Assembly: GCA_024235655.1 (NCBI GenBank) | Contig: JACKLY010000004.1 | Span: 62,001-126,000 of the forward strand | DNA from: Zoogloeaceae bacterium | GTDB lineage: Bacteria > Pseudomonadota > Gammaproteobacteria > Burkholderiales > Rhodocyclaceae | Length of the DNA stretch: 64,000 nt | Direction of reading: 5' to 3' | Shown: one piece after another, positions 10,755 through 21,999 of the stretch | Layout of the letters: every line of letters starts with the position of its first letter | Numbering within the stretch: the stretch's first letter is position 1 | Notes under the pieces: model-generated | What the model was told of the DNA's origin: nothing | The model's input: only the letters and a program-made list of their open reading frames with translations | Databases searched by the model: none | Made by a program: the position numbers and the translations under genes

Positions 10755-13700
10755 TCAGCTTTTTTCCTCTTGCATCATTTCGTGTTGTGCCGCCTGCAGG
10801 GTTGCCAGCGCGGCTTGCAGGTCGTATTCGGCAATCTGCCGGTGCAATGTTTCCCAGCAGTCTCCCAATGCCGGTCTCAATACCGTGGCCATGCCTCGCA
10901 GACATTGCGCGGCTCGCGGGTCATCGTCGGAAAGAAGGGTGGCCAACTCATCAATGCCGGATCTGACAGCCTGCCAGTCGATTTGGGAAAGCGACTGGGT
11001 GGCTGGCGTCACCGGATCAAGATGCTGGCGTAAAGCATGGCTCAATGCCCCAGTGAGTTCGAGCAATTGTTGTTCGATGCGGTCGATCAGGGCGTCAAGT
11101 GCGTGCGGAGCGGTGCCCGCTGTTTTCAGCAGAGTTTCCAGTGAGCGCACATTCGTTTCCAGGGGCAGCAGGCCAAGGGTTGCCGCAACGCCCTTCAGGG
11201 AGTGGGCAATGCGCCGTGCCTCTTTATCCTTGCCGGCGGCGAGTTGCTGCCGGATCTGCTGCATGTCCTCGGTGTGCGTTTCGGCAAAGGTCGCCAGCAG
11301 GTTGCAGTACGCTTTTTCGTGGCCTTTCACGGCATGCAGGCCGCGTCGGGTATCGATCCCTGCGATCGACTGTAGTTGTTTCATGCAGGCAGGGGAAACT
11401 GTCCTGCTGTCGGCTGCGATGCTGAGTGTGGCGGGTTTTTCCCGGGACTGATTCGCTGCGGCCTTAGCCGGCAGCCAGCGCAGCAGCAAGGCATAGAGCT
11501 CATCCGGGTTCACCGGCTTCGCCAGGTGGTCGTTCATGCCCGAATCCAGGCAGCGCTGCCGGTCATCGGCAAAGGCGTTGGCGGTCATGGCCAGAATGGG
11601 AATAGCCGCACCCTCAGGCAACTGTCGGATGCTGCGGGTGGCATCGGTGCCGTCCATGACCGGCATCTGCATGTCCATCAGGATGGCTTCGTATCGGCCG
11701 GTGCTGAACATGCGCACGGCTTCCTCGCCATTGCAGGCCACATCGACCGTCAGTCCGACGGCTTCAAGGAGGCCGCGCGCGACCTCCTGGTTGATCAGGT
11801 TGTCCTCCGCCAGCAGGACCGCCATGCCCGCGGCCCGCTGAACCAGCAATTGCTCCGCATGGGCTTGCGTGCCCGAACTGGCAACGGCCACTGCATGCTT
11901 TCCCCGTTGCAGGGTGGCGGTGAACCAGAAGGTACTGCCGCGGCCGGGTGTGCTGTCTACTCCGACCTCACCATGCATCAGCAGGGCAAGGCGCTTGCAG
12001 ATCGCCAGCCCGAGGCCGGTGCCGCCGAAATTGCGTGTGGTCGATGTGTCCGCCTGCTCGAAAGCCTTGAACAGCCGGGGTATTACAGCGGCATCAATGC
12101 CGACCCCGGAATCCTCGACTTCGAAACGTAGTAGCAGGCCTTCGCTGCTTTCACTGGCGACTGAAGCGCGCATGACGATCCCGCCGTGCTTGGTAAATTT
12201 GATGGCGTTACTGACGTAGTTCAGCAGTATCTGGCCCAGGCGCAACGCATCGCCACGCAGCACCGACGGAATGGCCGGGTCGATTTCACGGCTCAAAACC
12301 AGGTCCTTTTCGTTGAGGCGTTCACTGACCAGTGTGGAGACATTGTCAAAAATGGCGGCAGTTTCGAAATCGGCCTGTTCGAGGACTACCTTGTCGGCTT
12401 CGATCTTGGAGAGGTCAAGGATGTCGTTGATGATGGCGAGCAGGTGCTGTGCCGAGTCGGTGATCTTGCCCAGCCGCTCTTTCTGCTGAGCATCCTTGCT
12501 GTCGCGAAGGGCAAGGTAGGTGAGTCCGATGATGGCATTCATCGGTGTCCTGATTTCGTGGCTCATGTTGGCAAGAAAAACGCTTTTTGCACGATTGGCC
12601 GATTCGGCTTCGTCCTTGGCCAGCGCGAGCTCGGCGGTGCGCTGTTCCACCAGTTCGCTCAGGTGGTGGCGATGCCGGTCGAGTTCGGCGAGATTTCGGT
12701 TGCGTTCAGTGACATCGGTCACGAAGGCGATCAGGTGATCTACGCCAGCGAACTGCACCGTAGCTGCCGACAAATCAATATCGCGAATTTCTCCGCTGCG
12801 ATGGATGAAATGGGTGGAATAACCGATGCTCGTTCCCGCTTCGTTACGCCGCTCCAGCCATTCCAGACGATCGGCTTCCGAAGCCCAGATGCCGACATCG
12901 ACGGAGGTTTTTCCCTGTAATTCCTCCCGCTTCCAGCCAAAATGTTCTTCGTAGCTCCGGTTGACGTCTACATAAAGGCCGTCGCTCAGACGGGTAATCG
13001 AGGCAGCCACGGGGCTGGCACGAAAGACCATGGTGAAGCGGTCGTGCAGTTCGCGGTTGGCGGTTTCAGCTTCAAATAGCTGGCGATAGCGTTGTTTGCC
13101 ATAAAACTGCCAGAGCATGCCGAAGAAACCGGTGGCAACGAGCATGAAGCCGAGCGTCAGGGTAATGATCAGCCGGGCGATGAACTGCCCGGTTGCCAGT
13201 GCTTCGGCTTGGTCGGTCTTGGCGACGATGAACCAGCCAGTCCCGGGCACCGGTTTCAGGGCGGCGATGACTGGTTCCTTGCGGTGATCCAGCCCTTCAA
13301 AAATGCCTTCCCGGCCAAGCACTGCCTGCACTGCGGGCAAGGTGGTTTCGGTCAATGGGCGACGCAGGCGCAAGGCCGAATTGCTGACGTGGCGGAGTTC
13401 GTTGAGAAAGAGGACGTCATTGCCTTCACGGCGGACGAGCAGGGTTTCCGAACTTTTGCTGGGCGTTGGCCAGGATTGCAGCAAGGGGTAGATGAACGTG
13501 TCCGGATCCGCCTGTAGCAATACGGCGCCGATGGCCGGCCCCTCCGGCTTGTCCGGATCGAGCAGTGGGGCAATGACATCCAGTTGCGGGGAGGTTTCGT
13601 CTGCGTACTGGTGCAGATCGCCATGGAATGGCTGGCGGTTGGTGATGGCCAGATACACCAGTTCGGTGATGTCCGGTGAGAGTGCTTCCTGCGTACGATT

Positions 13701-14096
13701 CAGGCGGAAGCGGATGCGCCCTTCGATGTCGAGCAGGAGAATGTTGTCGTAATGGTAGTGCTCGGCCAGGTTTTCAAAATAATTGCGCAGATATTTGCCG
13801 GCCTGTGGGGTGGGCTGCTGCAGCCACTGCCTGGCGGCCAGTGCAAAAATGCTGTTGCCGGCCAGTACGCTGGCGTGTGACAGGCGCTCGTTTCGCCATT
13901 GCAGTATCTGGCTGGTCTTGCTGTCGGCAATCGAGAGCAGGCGGGCGTCAAGTTCCTTGCGGAACTGCTGTTCCTGAGTGCGATAGATCAGGATGCCGGC
14001 CGCCAGAATGGATGCCAGTACCAGTACGTAAATGGCCAGCAGGCGCCGTTGTATCCGGGTACGTTCGATGGTGCCTGAATCGTTGCTATCAGGCAT
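10755..14096 (-). CDS. Hybrid sensor histidine kinase (Cache-PAS-HK-REC-Hpt)
   Basis: 1113-aa membrane hybrid kinase. TM1 lies at about 17-36 and TM2 at about 303-327, flanking a periplasmic ~265-residue region of dCache type. A PAS domain (about 350-465, ending VTDVTERN) precedes a coiled coil, HisKA ([15 protein letters not shown]) and HATPase_c ([13 protein letters not shown]). A receiver follows, with the phospho-Asp in [12 protein letters not shown] and K in AKPVNPDEL, then an Hpt domain with H in [16 protein letters not shown] helical tail (from about 1035) matches the tails of its two neighbours. It overlaps the upstream kinase gene by 8 bp. The output partner is not defined by sequence; the operon's HD-GYP response regulator is the obvious candidate. 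Confidence 0.95.
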   Translation of the reverse strand: MPDSNDSGTIERTRIQRRLLAIYVLVLASILAAGILIYRTQEQQFRKELDARLLSIADSKTSQILQWRNERLSHASVLAGNSIFALAARQWLQQPTPQAGKYLRNYFENLAEHYHYDNILLLDIEGRIRFRLNRTQEALSPDITELVYLAITNRQPFHGDLHQYADETSPQLDVIAPLLDPDKPEGPAIGAVLLQADPDTFIYPLLQSWPTPSKSSETLLVRREGNDVLFLNELRHVSNSALRLRRPLTETTLPAVQAVLGREGIFEGLDHRKEPVIAALKPVPGTGWFIVAKTDQAEALATGQFIARLIITLTLGFMLVATGFFGMLWQFYGKQRYRQLFEAETANRELHDRFTMVFRASPVAASITRLSDGLYVDVNRSYEEHFGWKREELQGKTSVDVGIWASEADRLEWLERRNEAGTSIGYSTHFIHRSGEIRDIDLSAATVQFAGVDHLIAFVTDVTERNRNLAELDRHRHHLSELVEQRTAELALAKDEAESANRAKSVFLANMSHEIRTPMNAIIGLTYLALRDSKDAQQKERLGKITDSAQHLLAIINDILDLSKIEADKVVLEQADFETAAIFDNVSTLVSERLNEKDLVLSREIDPAIPSVLRGDALRLGQILLNYVSNAIKFTKHGGIVMRASVASESSEGLLLRFEVEDSGVGIDAAVIPRLFKAFEQADTSTTRNFGGTGLGLAICKRLALLMHGEVGVDSTPGRGSTFWFTATLQRGKHAVAVASSGTQAHAEQLLVQRAAGMAVLLAEDNLINQEVARGLLEAVGLTVDVACNGEEAVRMFSTGRYEAILMDMQMPVMDGTDATRSIRQLPEGAAIPILAMTANAFADDRQRCLDSGMNDHLAKPVNPDELYALLLRWLPAKAAANQSREKPATLSIAADSRTVSPACMKQLQSIAGIDTRRGLHAVKGHEKAYCNLLATFAETHTEDMQQIRQQLAAGKDKEARRIAHSLKGVAATLGLLPLETNVRSLETLLKTAGTAPHALDALIDRIEQQLLELTGALSHALRQHLDPVTPATQSLSQIDWQAVRSGIDELATLLSDDDPRAAQCLRGMATVLRPALGDCWETLHRQIAEYDLQAALATLQAAQHEMMQEEKS

Positions 14097-17000
14097 CGGG
14101 CAAGGTCTCTTCCGGTAGTGCGGATCGAGCGTTACGCAGCGTCGTCAGCGCCGATTCGAAATCAAAGCGGGAAAGCTGTCGGGAAAGCTGCTCGTAATCC
14201 TCTCCCAGCGCGGGCTGCAGCACTGCCTGCGCATCGCGCAGGCAATTGCTGGCGCGGGCATCGTCAGACAGCATCAGGGCTTCAAGCTCCTGCAGCAGCT
14301 TGGGAACCCTTGCCCAGTCGATTGGGTCAGCCGTGGCATCCCTAAGATCCTCTCCACCCGCTTCCCGCATGGCGCTACACAGCGTGCGGTTGAGGTAGTC
14401 CACGCGGTCGATCTGTTCTGCCAGCACCATCAGGTTGGCTTCCGTACGCAGCATCAACTCCAACTCGGTGGCGGCTGCCTGAACGGCGATGGCGCCTACC
14501 GTGCCGGCCGCCCCCTTCAAGGAGTGTGCTGTTCGTCGTGCGCCACCGTTGTCGCCATCCTGCAATTGCTGGCGCAGGATTTTCATGTCCTCATGATGCG
14601 ATTCGGCATAGAGCTTGACCAGCCGCCGATAGCTGCCGGCCCGGTTGCGCACCGAGTGCAGGCCGAGGGTGGTATCAAGTCCGTTGATGCCTTGTAACCG
14701 CGCAATGAGCGCCTCGTCGTCGGCGCTGGCAGATTCAGCCTGGCTTTCATGCGTGGGCAGAAGTTCCGTGTCGCGCTTGGGCAGCCAGCGCAACAGGGAG
14801 GAAAAGAGTATGTCCGGGTTCACCGGTTTGGCAACGTGATCATTCATGCCCGCTTCAATGCAGCGGCGGCGGTCCTCACCGAAAGCGTTGGCGGTCATGG
14901 CCAGTATGGGCATGGTTCCGCTGGGCAGGGCACGGATCAGGCGCGTGGCTTCGAGGCCGTCCATCACCGGCATCTGCATGTCCATCAGGATCAGGTCAAA
15001 GGTGGTTTCCTGCGCCTTGATCAGTGCCTCTGCGCCATTTTCGGCCAGGTCGGTGGTCAGGCCGACACCGCGCAGCAGATCCAGCGTGACTTCCTGGTTG
15101 ATCGGGTTGTCTTCGACGACCAGAATGCGGGCGCCGGCATGATAGCGGGCGAGCAGGCTTTCGGCATGGGCGCGGCTGCCGGTGAAGCTTTCAACATGAG
15201 CAACCGAGCGGGCCTCGCTTCGTTGCAGCCGGGCAGTGAACCAGAACGTGCTGCCCTTGCCGGGCTCACTTTCCAGGCCGACTTCGCCCCCCATCAGTAT
15301 CGCCAGATGCCGGCTGATGGCCAGCCCAAGTCCGGTCCCGCCAAAGCGTCGGGTAGTCGACACATCGGCCTGTTCGAAGGCACTGAACAGGCGTTTTCTG
15401 ACCGGTTCCGCAATACCGATACCGGTGTCTTCCACTTCAAAGCGGACGAACAGGCTGTTATCTGATGACTCAAGCAGTTCGGCACGCAGGGTGATCTGGC
15501 CTTTCTCGGTAAATTTGACAGCATTGCCGACAAAGTTGATCAGTATCTGTCCGAGGCGCAACGGGTCGCCACGAAGGATTTTCTGCAGTTCCGGAGCGAT
15601 TTCACGGTTGAGACGCAAACCCTTGGCATTGACCTGTTCGGCAACCAGCGTGGCAACGTTGTCGAAAACACGCGACAACTCGAAATCAGTGGCTTCCAGT
15701 TCGAGCCGGCCGGCTTCGATTTTCGAAATATCAAGGATGTCGTTGATGACGGCGAGCAGGTGTTGCGCCGAATTGCTGACCTTGCCCAGGCGTTCGCGCT
15801 GGGAATCGGAAGAGGCTTCCTTGAAAGCCAGATGGGTGAGGCCGATGATCGCATTCATCGGTGTGCGGATTTCATGGCTCATGTTGGCCAGAAAGACTGA
15901 TTTGGCCTTGCTGGCTTCTTCCGCCGCCCGCTTGGCGCTGGCCAGCTCGGCTTCGGCGCGCCGGCGCATGACAATGCGCCACAGGTCGTTGCCGATCAGC
16001 TGCAGTTCGCGCACATCACTCTCGTCGTAATCGGTCGGTTTGTTGCCGACGTCGATCAGCATGCGGATTTTTTCGCCTTCCATGACCGGCACGGACATGT
16101 GCCGGATCAAGGGGGCGTGCCCCAGGGCCGTGGTGGTGATCCCGTTATCGATGACCGATTGTCTGATGCTTGCCGGATCGGCCGGGATATCGCCGGGAAT
16201 GTCGTTGGAGCAGAGGCTGAGGTGAACGGTTTCCTGATCTTCGCCGATCAGGTGCAGGTTGCCGATCATGCTGCCGGTCAGCCGGATGGCTTCATCAAGG
16301 CCCAGCTGCAACAGCGTCCGCTCATCCAGCAGATTGCTGCGCTGGCTCATCTCGAACATGGCATTGAGGCGGGCATCCGATACCTGCAGGCGGCGGTTGG
16401 CATCTTCCAGCGCAATGGTGCGTTCGGCGACCAGTTCCTGCAGGTGGTAGCGATGCTGGTCGAGCTCTCTGGCTGTGCGTTTCTTTTCGGTGATGTCTTC
16501 CTGCACGGCGAGGTAGTGGGTGATGCTGCCATCGTCCTGGCGCACGGGAGAAATATGCACGAAGACAATCAGCTCTTCGCCGTTTTTCTTCCGGTTGATG
16601 AACTCACCGCGCCAGCTCTTGCCTTCACTCAAGGCCTGCCACATGGCGTTGTAAGTTTTTTCCGGGGTTTTTCCTGAGCCAAGGAAAGCTGCTTGGCGAC
16701 CGATGACTTCCTCGCGGCGATAGCCGGAGGAGGCGACAAAGGCCTCGTTGACATACTCGATCACTGCTTCCTGGTCGGTGATGACAATGCTGTTCAGGCT
16801 CTGCTCGACGGCCAGTTGCAGTTTGCTCAGCTCGGTGATCGTGGCGCGGAATTCGGTAATGTCGGTATGCGTGCCGATCATGCGCAACGGACGTTCGCCG
16901 GCATCGCGCTCGACCACCATGCCCTGGTCGAGAATCCATTTCCAGTGGCCATCCTTGCAGCGCATGCGGTGTTCGCTGCGATAGGTGCCGGTTTTGCCTT

Positions 17001-19455
17001 CCAGGTGCTCGTTCAGCAGTGTTGAGAAGCTGGATACGTCATCGGGGTGAATCCGCGTTTTCAGTTCATCGATGTGATTGCTGATTTCGCTCATGCCGAA
17101 ACCGAGCATTTCCTTCCAGCAGGCCGAATAGAAGACGGTGTTGCTGCGCAGGTTCCAGTCCCAGACACCGTGGCCGGCCGAGTCCAGGGCGAGGATCCAG
17201 CGTTGCTCGCTGATGCGCAGTGCATTTTCATCCCGCTTGCGGCGGATGGCGATGGCTGCTGTCTGGACAAGTATTTCCATCAGCGACGATAGATCGCCGG
17301 GCATCGGCCCGGCCTGATGGCTATAGGTGGCAAAGGTGCCGAGCACGGTGCCATCGGCATCGAGAATGGGCACGGACCAGCAGGCGGCAAGATTGAATCG
17401 GGCAGCCAGCTGCGCATACGGTGCCCACAAGGGGTCATGGGCAATGTCGTCCACATAGACTGCGCTGCGGCGGAACGCGGCCGTGCCACAGGAGCCGACA
17501 CCCTCGCCAATTTCAATGCCGTCGATCGCCATTGTGTAATGATCGGGCAGGCTGGGGGCTGCACCGTGGCGCAAGTGGACGCCATCGGGATCCATCAGCA
17601 GGACCGAGGCCTTGATGCCGCTGTGCTGTGATTCCAGCAGGCGGGTCAGGCTGTCCAGTGTCATGTCGAGCAGGGTATTGCGGGCGATGCCTTCCAGGAT
17701 GCGGTTGTGCGCGAGAATCAGTTGCCGGTTGTGGTGTTCTCTCGATATGTCCGTCACCACCGAGGCAATCAGTGCCTTGCCACCGGTGGTAATGACGCGG
17801 GAGCTGACGTGGGCGATCTGAAGGCTGCCATCCTTGCGCCGGTGGCGGTTTTCGAACGTGGCACTGCCGATTTCCAGCAGTCCGGTAACGCGTTGGCGTA
17901 CCTCGCTCTCGTCCCAGTCCGCTTGCAGGTCAAGCAGCGAGATCTCGGCAAACTCCTCGTGGGTGTAGCCGAGGCTGCTGCATCCGGCGTCGTTATATTC
18001 GACAAAGTGCAAGGTTTCCGGGTCGATCAGGAAGATGCCGTCACCGGCCTGTGAAACGATGGCCCGGAAAATCTCCTCGCGGGCAGCCAGGGCTGCCAGG
18101 GCCTGCTGTCGCTCGGTGATATTCACGATATACACCAGCAGGTGGGGCTCGTTGTCGAGTTCGATGACGGCCGCCGACAGGCTGATGTTGAAGCGTTTTC
18201 CTGTGCGCGAGATGCCGATGCTGTCAAAGTCGGCAATCCTGCCCTTTTCCCTGATCAGGGCCACCATGCGTGCGCGGTCTTCCGGGCTGCCCCAGAGGCC
18301 GACCTGCAGCGTTGTTTTGCCGATCAGTTCGTCGCGTGTCCACTCATATTCGCTGGCCAGGTGTTCGTTGACCTCGATGAGCAGGCCGTCACGCATGCGC
18401 GTGATGCAGGCGGAGACCGGTGCGGAGTTGAAGGCGGTGCTGAAACGTTGCTTCAGCTTTTCCAGCGCCAGCAAGGTGTTCTTGGATTCTGTCAGATCCA
18501 GCAGGCAGGAGAGGAGATAGTTTTCATCCCCTACGGGGATCAGCCTGGCGTTGATGCTGACAAAATGAGGGTAGCCTTGGCGGTCGAGCAGAACGGTTTC
18601 GTAATCGCGAACCTGACCGGAGGATTTCACTGCCTGGCTGAAATCTTCCCGGCTTTTTTCGTCCGGCCAGAAACCGAGGTCGAGCGAACTGCGTCCCTTG
18701 AGTTCGGCACTTGTCCAGCCGAACATTGCTGCATAGGCTTCGTTGACTTCGATGTAAGTACCATCGTTGATCCGGCTGATCGAGATGGCCGCCGGGCTGG
18801 CATTGAAGGCGGCCGCGGTGCGTTCCTGCTGCTCGTGCTGTACCGTGATATCGCGCCCGATGCCGAGCACACCGATCAGTTCCCCCCGGCTGCCGTAGAT
18901 GGGGGTTTTGGTCACCAGGGTCAGTTCGCGATGTCCGTCGTCGGGAAAGGTCAGCCACTCTTCATTGTGGCGGGGTACGCCGGCTTTTGCCGCGGCCAGG
19001 TCGTTGGCCCGGAGGAAGTCGGCGATGGCCGCCGGCAGCAGATCATGATCCGTCCTGCCGATGACAGCCTCGGGTGGCCGGCCGAACAGCCGCGCCGCGC
19101 GGGTGTTGCATTCGATGTAGCGCCCCGCCGGGTCTTTCATCCAGACCATGTCAGGGATTGACTGGAACAGGGTGTGCTGGTGCTGGAAACTATCCTTGAC
19201 GGCCTGCTGTTCGACGTGAAGGCGGGAGAGCAGCGGGTAGAGGAGCAGGGCGAGCAAGCCGCCGGTAATGGCAATGAACAGGCCACCCTTGAGGGATTGC
19301 AAGGTTTGCTGAGTCTTCAGGTCGGGGGCCAGTGCGTTGACCACACTATCGGAAAGCAGGATCCAGAGAATGCCGAACACAAGATAAGGCACAACGATCC
19401 TGGCGACATTGCGCCAGATGCCGCCAGAGTTGAATACAGTGGGGTCGGGTTTCAT
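14089..19455 (-). CDS. Giant multi-PAS/GAF hybrid sensor histidine kinase
   Basis: 1788-aa hybrid kinase. Two membrane helices lie at about 14-36 and 52-75 with almost no periplasmic loop, so sensing is probably cytoplasmic or in the membrane. By eye I count six PAS units and two GAF-type units between about 85 and 1190, e.g. [48 protein letters not shown], and a GAF with [14 protein letters not shown]. HisKA ([15 protein letters not shown]), HATPase_c ([13 protein letters not shown]), a receiver ([13 protein letters not shown]) and Hpt ([16 protein letters not shown]) follow, then the shared helical tail. Heme or flavin binding by any PAS cannot be judged here. It starts 5 bp after the HD-GYP regulator gene. 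Kinase core and tail look paralogous to the 1113-aa protein. Confidence 0.94.
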   Translation of the reverse strand: MKPDPTVFNSGGIWRNVARIVVPYLVFGILWILLSDSVVNALAPDLKTQQTLQSLKGGLFIAITGGLLALLLYPLLSRLHVEQQAVKDSFQHQHTLFQSIPDMVWMKDPAGRYIECNTRAARLFGRPPEAVIGRTDHDLLPAAIADFLRANDLAAAKAGVPRHNEEWLTFPDDGHRELTLVTKTPIYGSRGELIGVLGIGRDITVQHEQQERTAAAFNASPAAISISRINDGTYIEVNEAYAAMFGWTSAELKGRSSLDLGFWPDEKSREDFSQAVKSSGQVRDYETVLLDRQGYPHFVSINARLIPVGDENYLLSCLLDLTESKNTLLALEKLKQRFSTAFNSAPVSACITRMRDGLLIEVNEHLASEYEWTRDELIGKTTLQVGLWGSPEDRARMVALIREKGRIADFDSIGISRTGKRFNISLSAAVIELDNEPHLLVYIVNITERQQALAALAAREEIFRAIVSQAGDGIFLIDPETLHFVEYNDAGCSSLGYTHEEFAEISLLDLQADWDESEVRQRVTGLLEIGSATFENRHRRKDGSLQIAHVSSRVITTGGKALIASVVTDISREHHNRQLILAHNRILEGIARNTLLDMTLDSLTRLLESQHSGIKASVLLMDPDGVHLRHGAAPSLPDHYTMAIDGIEIGEGVGSCGTAAFRRSAVYVDDIAHDPLWAPYAQLAARFNLAACWSVPILDADGTVLGTFATYSHQAGPMPGDLSSLMEILVQTAAIAIRRKRDENALRISEQRWILALDSAGHGVWDWNLRSNTVFYSACWKEMLGFGMSEISNHIDELKTRIHPDDVSSFSTLLNEHLEGKTGTYRSEHRMRCKDGHWKWILDQGMVVERDAGERPLRMIGTHTDITEFRATITELSKLQLAVEQSLNSIVITDQEAVIEYVNEAFVASSGYRREEVIGRQAAFLGSGKTPEKTYNAMWQALSEGKSWRGEFINRKKNGEELIVFVHISPVRQDDGSITHYLAVQEDITEKKRTARELDQHRYHLQELVAERTIALEDANRRLQVSDARLNAMFEMSQRSNLLDERTLLQLGLDEAIRLTGSMIGNLHLIGEDQETVHLSLCSNDIPGDIPADPASIRQSVIDNGITTTALGHAPLIRHMSVPVMEGEKIRMLIDVGNKPTDYDESDVRELQLIGNDLWRIVMRRRAEAELASAKRAAEEASKAKSVFLANMSHEIRTPMNAIIGLTHLAFKEASSDSQRERLGKVSNSAQHLLAVINDILDISKIEAGRLELEATDFELSRVFDNVATLVAEQVNAKGLRLNREIAPELQKILRGDPLRLGQILINFVGNAVKFTEKGQITLRAELLESSDNSLFVRFEVEDTGIGIAEPVRKRLFSAFEQADVSTTRRFGGTGLGLAISRHLAILMGGEVGLESEPGKGSTFWFTARLQRSEARSVAHVESFTGSRAHAESLLARYHAGARILVVEDNPINQEVTLDLLRGVGLTTDLAENGAEALIKAQETTFDLILMDMQMPVMDGLEATRLIRALPSGTMPILAMTANAFGEDRRRCIEAGMNDHVAKPVNPDILFSSLLRWLPKRDTELLPTHESQAESASADDEALIARLQGINGLDTTLGLHSVRNRAGSYRRLVKLYAESHHEDMKILRQQLQDGDNGGARRTAHSLKGAAGTVGAIAVQAAATELELMLRTEANLMVLAEQIDRVDYLNRTLCSAMREAGGEDLRDATADPIDWARVPKLLQELEALMLSDDARASNCLRDAQAVLQPALGEDYEQLSRQLSRFDFESALTTLRNARSALPEETLPDA

Positions 19456-19460
19456 CGTCG

Positions 19461-20570
19461 TCAGAGCATCTCTTCGTCGCTGTAGCGCTGGGCGATATCG
19501 GTGAAACTGCTGAATTTGAGCACAAAGGCGTCAACGACATCCGGATCGAAATGGGTGCCACGCCCTTCCTCGATGATCTGTCGTGCCTTGTCGATGGGCA
19601 TGGGTGGCTTGTAAACACGGCGGCAGATCAGTGCGTCGAACACATCGGCCAGCGCCATCAGTCGCGCGGAAATCGGGATGGCATCGCCTGCCAGGCCTTT
19701 CGGGTAGCCGCTGCCATCCCATTTCTCATGGTGGTAGTAGGCGATTTCCTTGGCAATGGCCAGAAACTCGACGCTTTCCTCGGCATCCTGTTCCGCCTGT
19801 TCAATCGCATCATGCCCGAGCCGTGAATGCGTCTGCATGATCGCCCACTCTTCCGCTGTCAGCTTGCCCGGCTTGAGCAACACATGGTCGGGAAGGCCGA
19901 CCTTGCCGATGTCATGCAGCGGCGCGGAGCGAACGAGCAGTTGAACGGTGTGCGGTTCAAGGTAGGCGGAAAAACGCGGGTTGTCGATCAGTGCATCCGC
20001 CAGTGTCTGTACGTAGGCCTGCGTTCTGCGCAGGTGGTTGCCGGTTTCCGGGTCACGGGTTTCGGCCAGCCGGGCGAGTGCACGGATGCTGACTTCCTGA
20101 ATGATCTGGTTTTGTCGCATGCGGCGTGCCACTTCGTCTTCCAGGTACTGGTTTTCGTTTTTCAGATGCGCCTTGGCACGGCGAAGTTCAAGGTGGGTGC
20201 GAACGCGCGCACGGACAATGGCTGGGCGCAGTGGCTTGGTGATGTAGTCAACTGCGCCGAGGTCGAGGCCGCGTTCCTCATCTTCGGTGCCATCCATCGC
20301 CGTCACGAAAATGACCGGGATTTCCTGCGTGCGTGGATCGGCCTTGAGCTGCGAGATGACTTCGTGACCATCCATCTCCGGCATCATCACGTCAAGCAGG
20401 ATCAGATCGGGTTGCGGTTCCCCCTGGGCAATCTGCAATGCGCGCCGCCCCGAATTGGCAGCCCTGACGCGCCAGGTCGGATGCAGGACTTCACTCAGCA
20501 CCGTCAGGTTTTCCGGCGTGTCATCGACGATGAGGATCGTTGTCTGAATGGCTTCTTGCAAGGCGGTCAT
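19461..20570 (-). CDS. Response regulator with HD-GYP c-di-GMP phosphodiesterase domain
   Basis: 369-aa two-domain regulator, the first gene of the operon. The receiver spans about 11-130, with acidic DD in [10 protein letters not shown], phospho-Asp D60 in [13 protein letters not shown] and K in ITKPLRP. After a coiled linker comes an HD-GYP domain (about 165-360) with [30 protein letters not shown] and [16 protein letters not shown] and GYP are both intact. Such proteins hydrolyse c-di-GMP, so this is the likely output of the kinases encoded downstream. A perfect FNR-type box lies 82-95 bp upstream of its ATG. Confidence 0.95.
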   Translation of the reverse strand: MTALQEAIQTTILIVDDTPENLTVLSEVLHPTWRVRAANSGRRALQIAQGEPQPDLILLDVMMPEMDGHEVISQLKADPRTQEIPVIFVTAMDGTEDEERGLDLGAVDYITKPLRPAIVRARVRTHLELRRAKAHLKNENQYLEDEVARRMRQNQIIQEVSIRALARLAETRDPETGNHLRRTQAYVQTLADALIDNPRFSAYLEPHTVQLLVRSAPLHDIGKVGLPDHVLLKPGKLTAEEWAIMQTHSRLGHDAIEQAEQDAEESVEFLAIAKEIAYYHHEKWDGSGYPKGLAGDAIPISARLMALADVFDALICRRVYKPPMPIDKARQIIEEGRGTHFDPDVVDAFVLKFSSFTDIAQRYSDEEML

Positions 20571-20651
20571 GGGTTATCCGGACGCTCGATGTTGAGTGCT
20601 TGGCAAGTTTTCAATTATGCGCCGCTGGCTGCGCCATGTATGCCGCATAAA

Positions 20652-20665
20652 TTGATCCTGATCAA
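20652..20665 (-). promoter_or_regulatory. FNR/Anr-type operator upstream of the kinase operon
   Basis: TTGATCCTGATCAA is a perfect match to the FNR/Anr consensus TTGAT-N4-ATCAA. It lies between the end of the methyltransferase gene and the start of the HD-GYP operon, so it can only serve the operon. Its centre is 88 bp from the ATG at 20570. A possible -10 CATAAT reads on the minus strand at 20619-20614, which would place the box near -51. That is not one of the textbook activator positions, so the promoter assignment is uncertain even though the box is clear. Confidence 0.75.
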
Positions 20666-20670
20666 AAAAA

Positions 20671-21699
20671 CTACACGCGAAGCAAGGCCATTTTCAGCGG
20701 CGGTGATTGATCCGGGCTCGGGAAATCCGCCTCCGGCTGAATCCATTCGATCTCGCGGATCGGGCGCCCGGCCTTGGCGGCACTGCGCTCCAATTGGCCG
20801 GCCCAGGATTCGCGTTCTACCTGTGCCACGTTGTTGCAGCAGATCAGTGTGCCGCCTTCGGCGGTGCACAACAGCGCTGGCTTGAATACCGAGGGGTAAT
20901 CGTTGATCAGGTCGACGACGCCGAACAGGCTCTTGGCATAACGTGGCGGGTCGAGGAATACAAGATCGAACTGTCTGGTTTCGAGTTTCGGGAAAGCGGG
21001 CAGGCGTTTCCCTCGCACCATTGCCGGCTGGCCGATGCCGGAAAGCTGGCGCATGGCGGCAAAGGCATCACTCTTGATGAATTTCGGCCGCAGGTTCAGG
21101 TTGTTCAGCCGTGCATTCTGCTTGCCAACCGCCAGGCTGCTCTCGGCGAAGTCGATGTTCAGCACCTCCTTCGCGCCGGCCGCGGCTGCGGCCGTGCCCA
21201 CGCCACAGGTATAGGCAAACAGGTTGAGCACCGATTTGCCGGCGGCCTCGGCCATGACCCGGCGCCGGCCGGCACGCAGGTCAAGAAACAGCCACGGATC
21301 CTGGCCGCCGTGACGGGCCTGAATGGCATAGCTGACGCCCATTTCATGAGCGATGTGTGGCTGGGTGGCTGCTTCAAGCTGCTCGGCTGGCAGGTCGTTG
21401 CTGATACGTGAGTTGCCCTGGCTGCGGTCGTTGTAGATTGCGATCAGCCCCGGGAAGTGGCCTTCGTAGAACGCGACAATGGCCTCCTGTGCAGGCATGT
21501 CGAGCGACTGGTGGAAAGTCTGGATCAGCAGCAGTTCGCCATAACGATCCACCGTCAGCCCCGGTACCCCCTCAACCGTGCCGTGAAACAGGCGATAGGC
21601 ATCGGTTTGCTCTGCGTGCAGATCGGCCAGCAGGGGGGCGCGTGCGGCAAAGGCGCTGGCAAGCAGGGCGGGAAGGGTGGCACAGGCTGCTGTGGTCAT
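20671..21699 (-). CDS. Class I SAM-dependent rRNA methyltransferase, RlmI/RlmK-like
   Basis: 342-aa methyltransferase. VPGLTVDRYGELLLIQ (about 44-59) and a central beta domain resemble the RlmI/RlmK group of 23S rRNA methyltransferases. The SAM site is VLNLFAYTCGVGTAAAAAGA, followed by VLNIDFAESSL and the catalytic-type motif FDLVFLDPPRYAKS. An N-terminal PUA domain as in RlmI is not evident. The exact target base cannot be assigned. The ATG overlaps the stop of the small Cys-rich gene upstream (ATGA, 21696-21699), so the two are translationally coupled. Confidence 0.87.
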   Translation of the reverse strand: MTTAACATLPALLASAFAARAPLLADLHAEQTDAYRLFHGTVEGVPGLTVDRYGELLLIQTFHQSLDMPAQEAIVAFYEGHFPGLIAIYNDRSQGNSRISNDLPAEQLEAATQPHIAHEMGVSYAIQARHGGQDPWLFLDLRAGRRRVMAEAAGKSVLNLFAYTCGVGTAAAAAGAKEVLNIDFAESSLAVGKQNARLNNLNLRPKFIKSDAFAAMRQLSGIGQPAMVRGKRLPAFPKLETRQFDLVFLDPPRYAKSLFGVVDLINDYPSVFKPALLCTAEGGTLICCNNVAQVERESWAGQLERSAAKAGRPIREIEWIQPEADFPSPDQSPPLKMALLRV

Positions 21700-21896
21700 G
21701 AGGTTCCATTATCGTAGGTGAGCATCTGCCAGAGAATCCAGTGGCCACAGGCCGAGCGAACCCGGCGTTCGCTGCCGTCCCAAGGGCCGCCAACACAGCG
21801 GCCGGTATCGCTTTCACTGGCAAGGTCAACGCTGTCGGGCGGTGTGCCCGGTGTGCGTGGCCCGGACCAGCGGTCACAGGTGGCGCAGCGTTTCAT
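21696..21896 (-). CDS. Small cysteine-containing protein coupled to methyltransferase
   Basis: 66-aa protein with four cysteines spaced like a small metal-binding module: CATC near the N-terminus (KRCATCDRWSG), then GRCVGGPW and SACGHWILW. I do not recognise a family. The ATG at 21896 (MKRCATCDRW) is preferred; a second in-frame ATG at 21917 adds seven residues, and neither has a strong ribosome site. Its stop overlaps the methyltransferase start by 4 bp, which supports real translation. Zinc binding is inferred from the CxxC only. Confidence 0.6.
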   Translation of the reverse strand: MKRCATCDRWSGPRTPGTPPDSVDLASESDTGRCVGGPWDGSERRVRSACGHWILWQMLTYDNGTS

Positions 21897-21999
21897 GGCT
21901 GCAGCTTGATTGGGCATCTGGGCAGTCGGAGATACAAAGACAGTGCCCAGTGTAACGAAAGCAGCGATAATTCGCGCTCTTCACAGGGCAACTCTTTTC

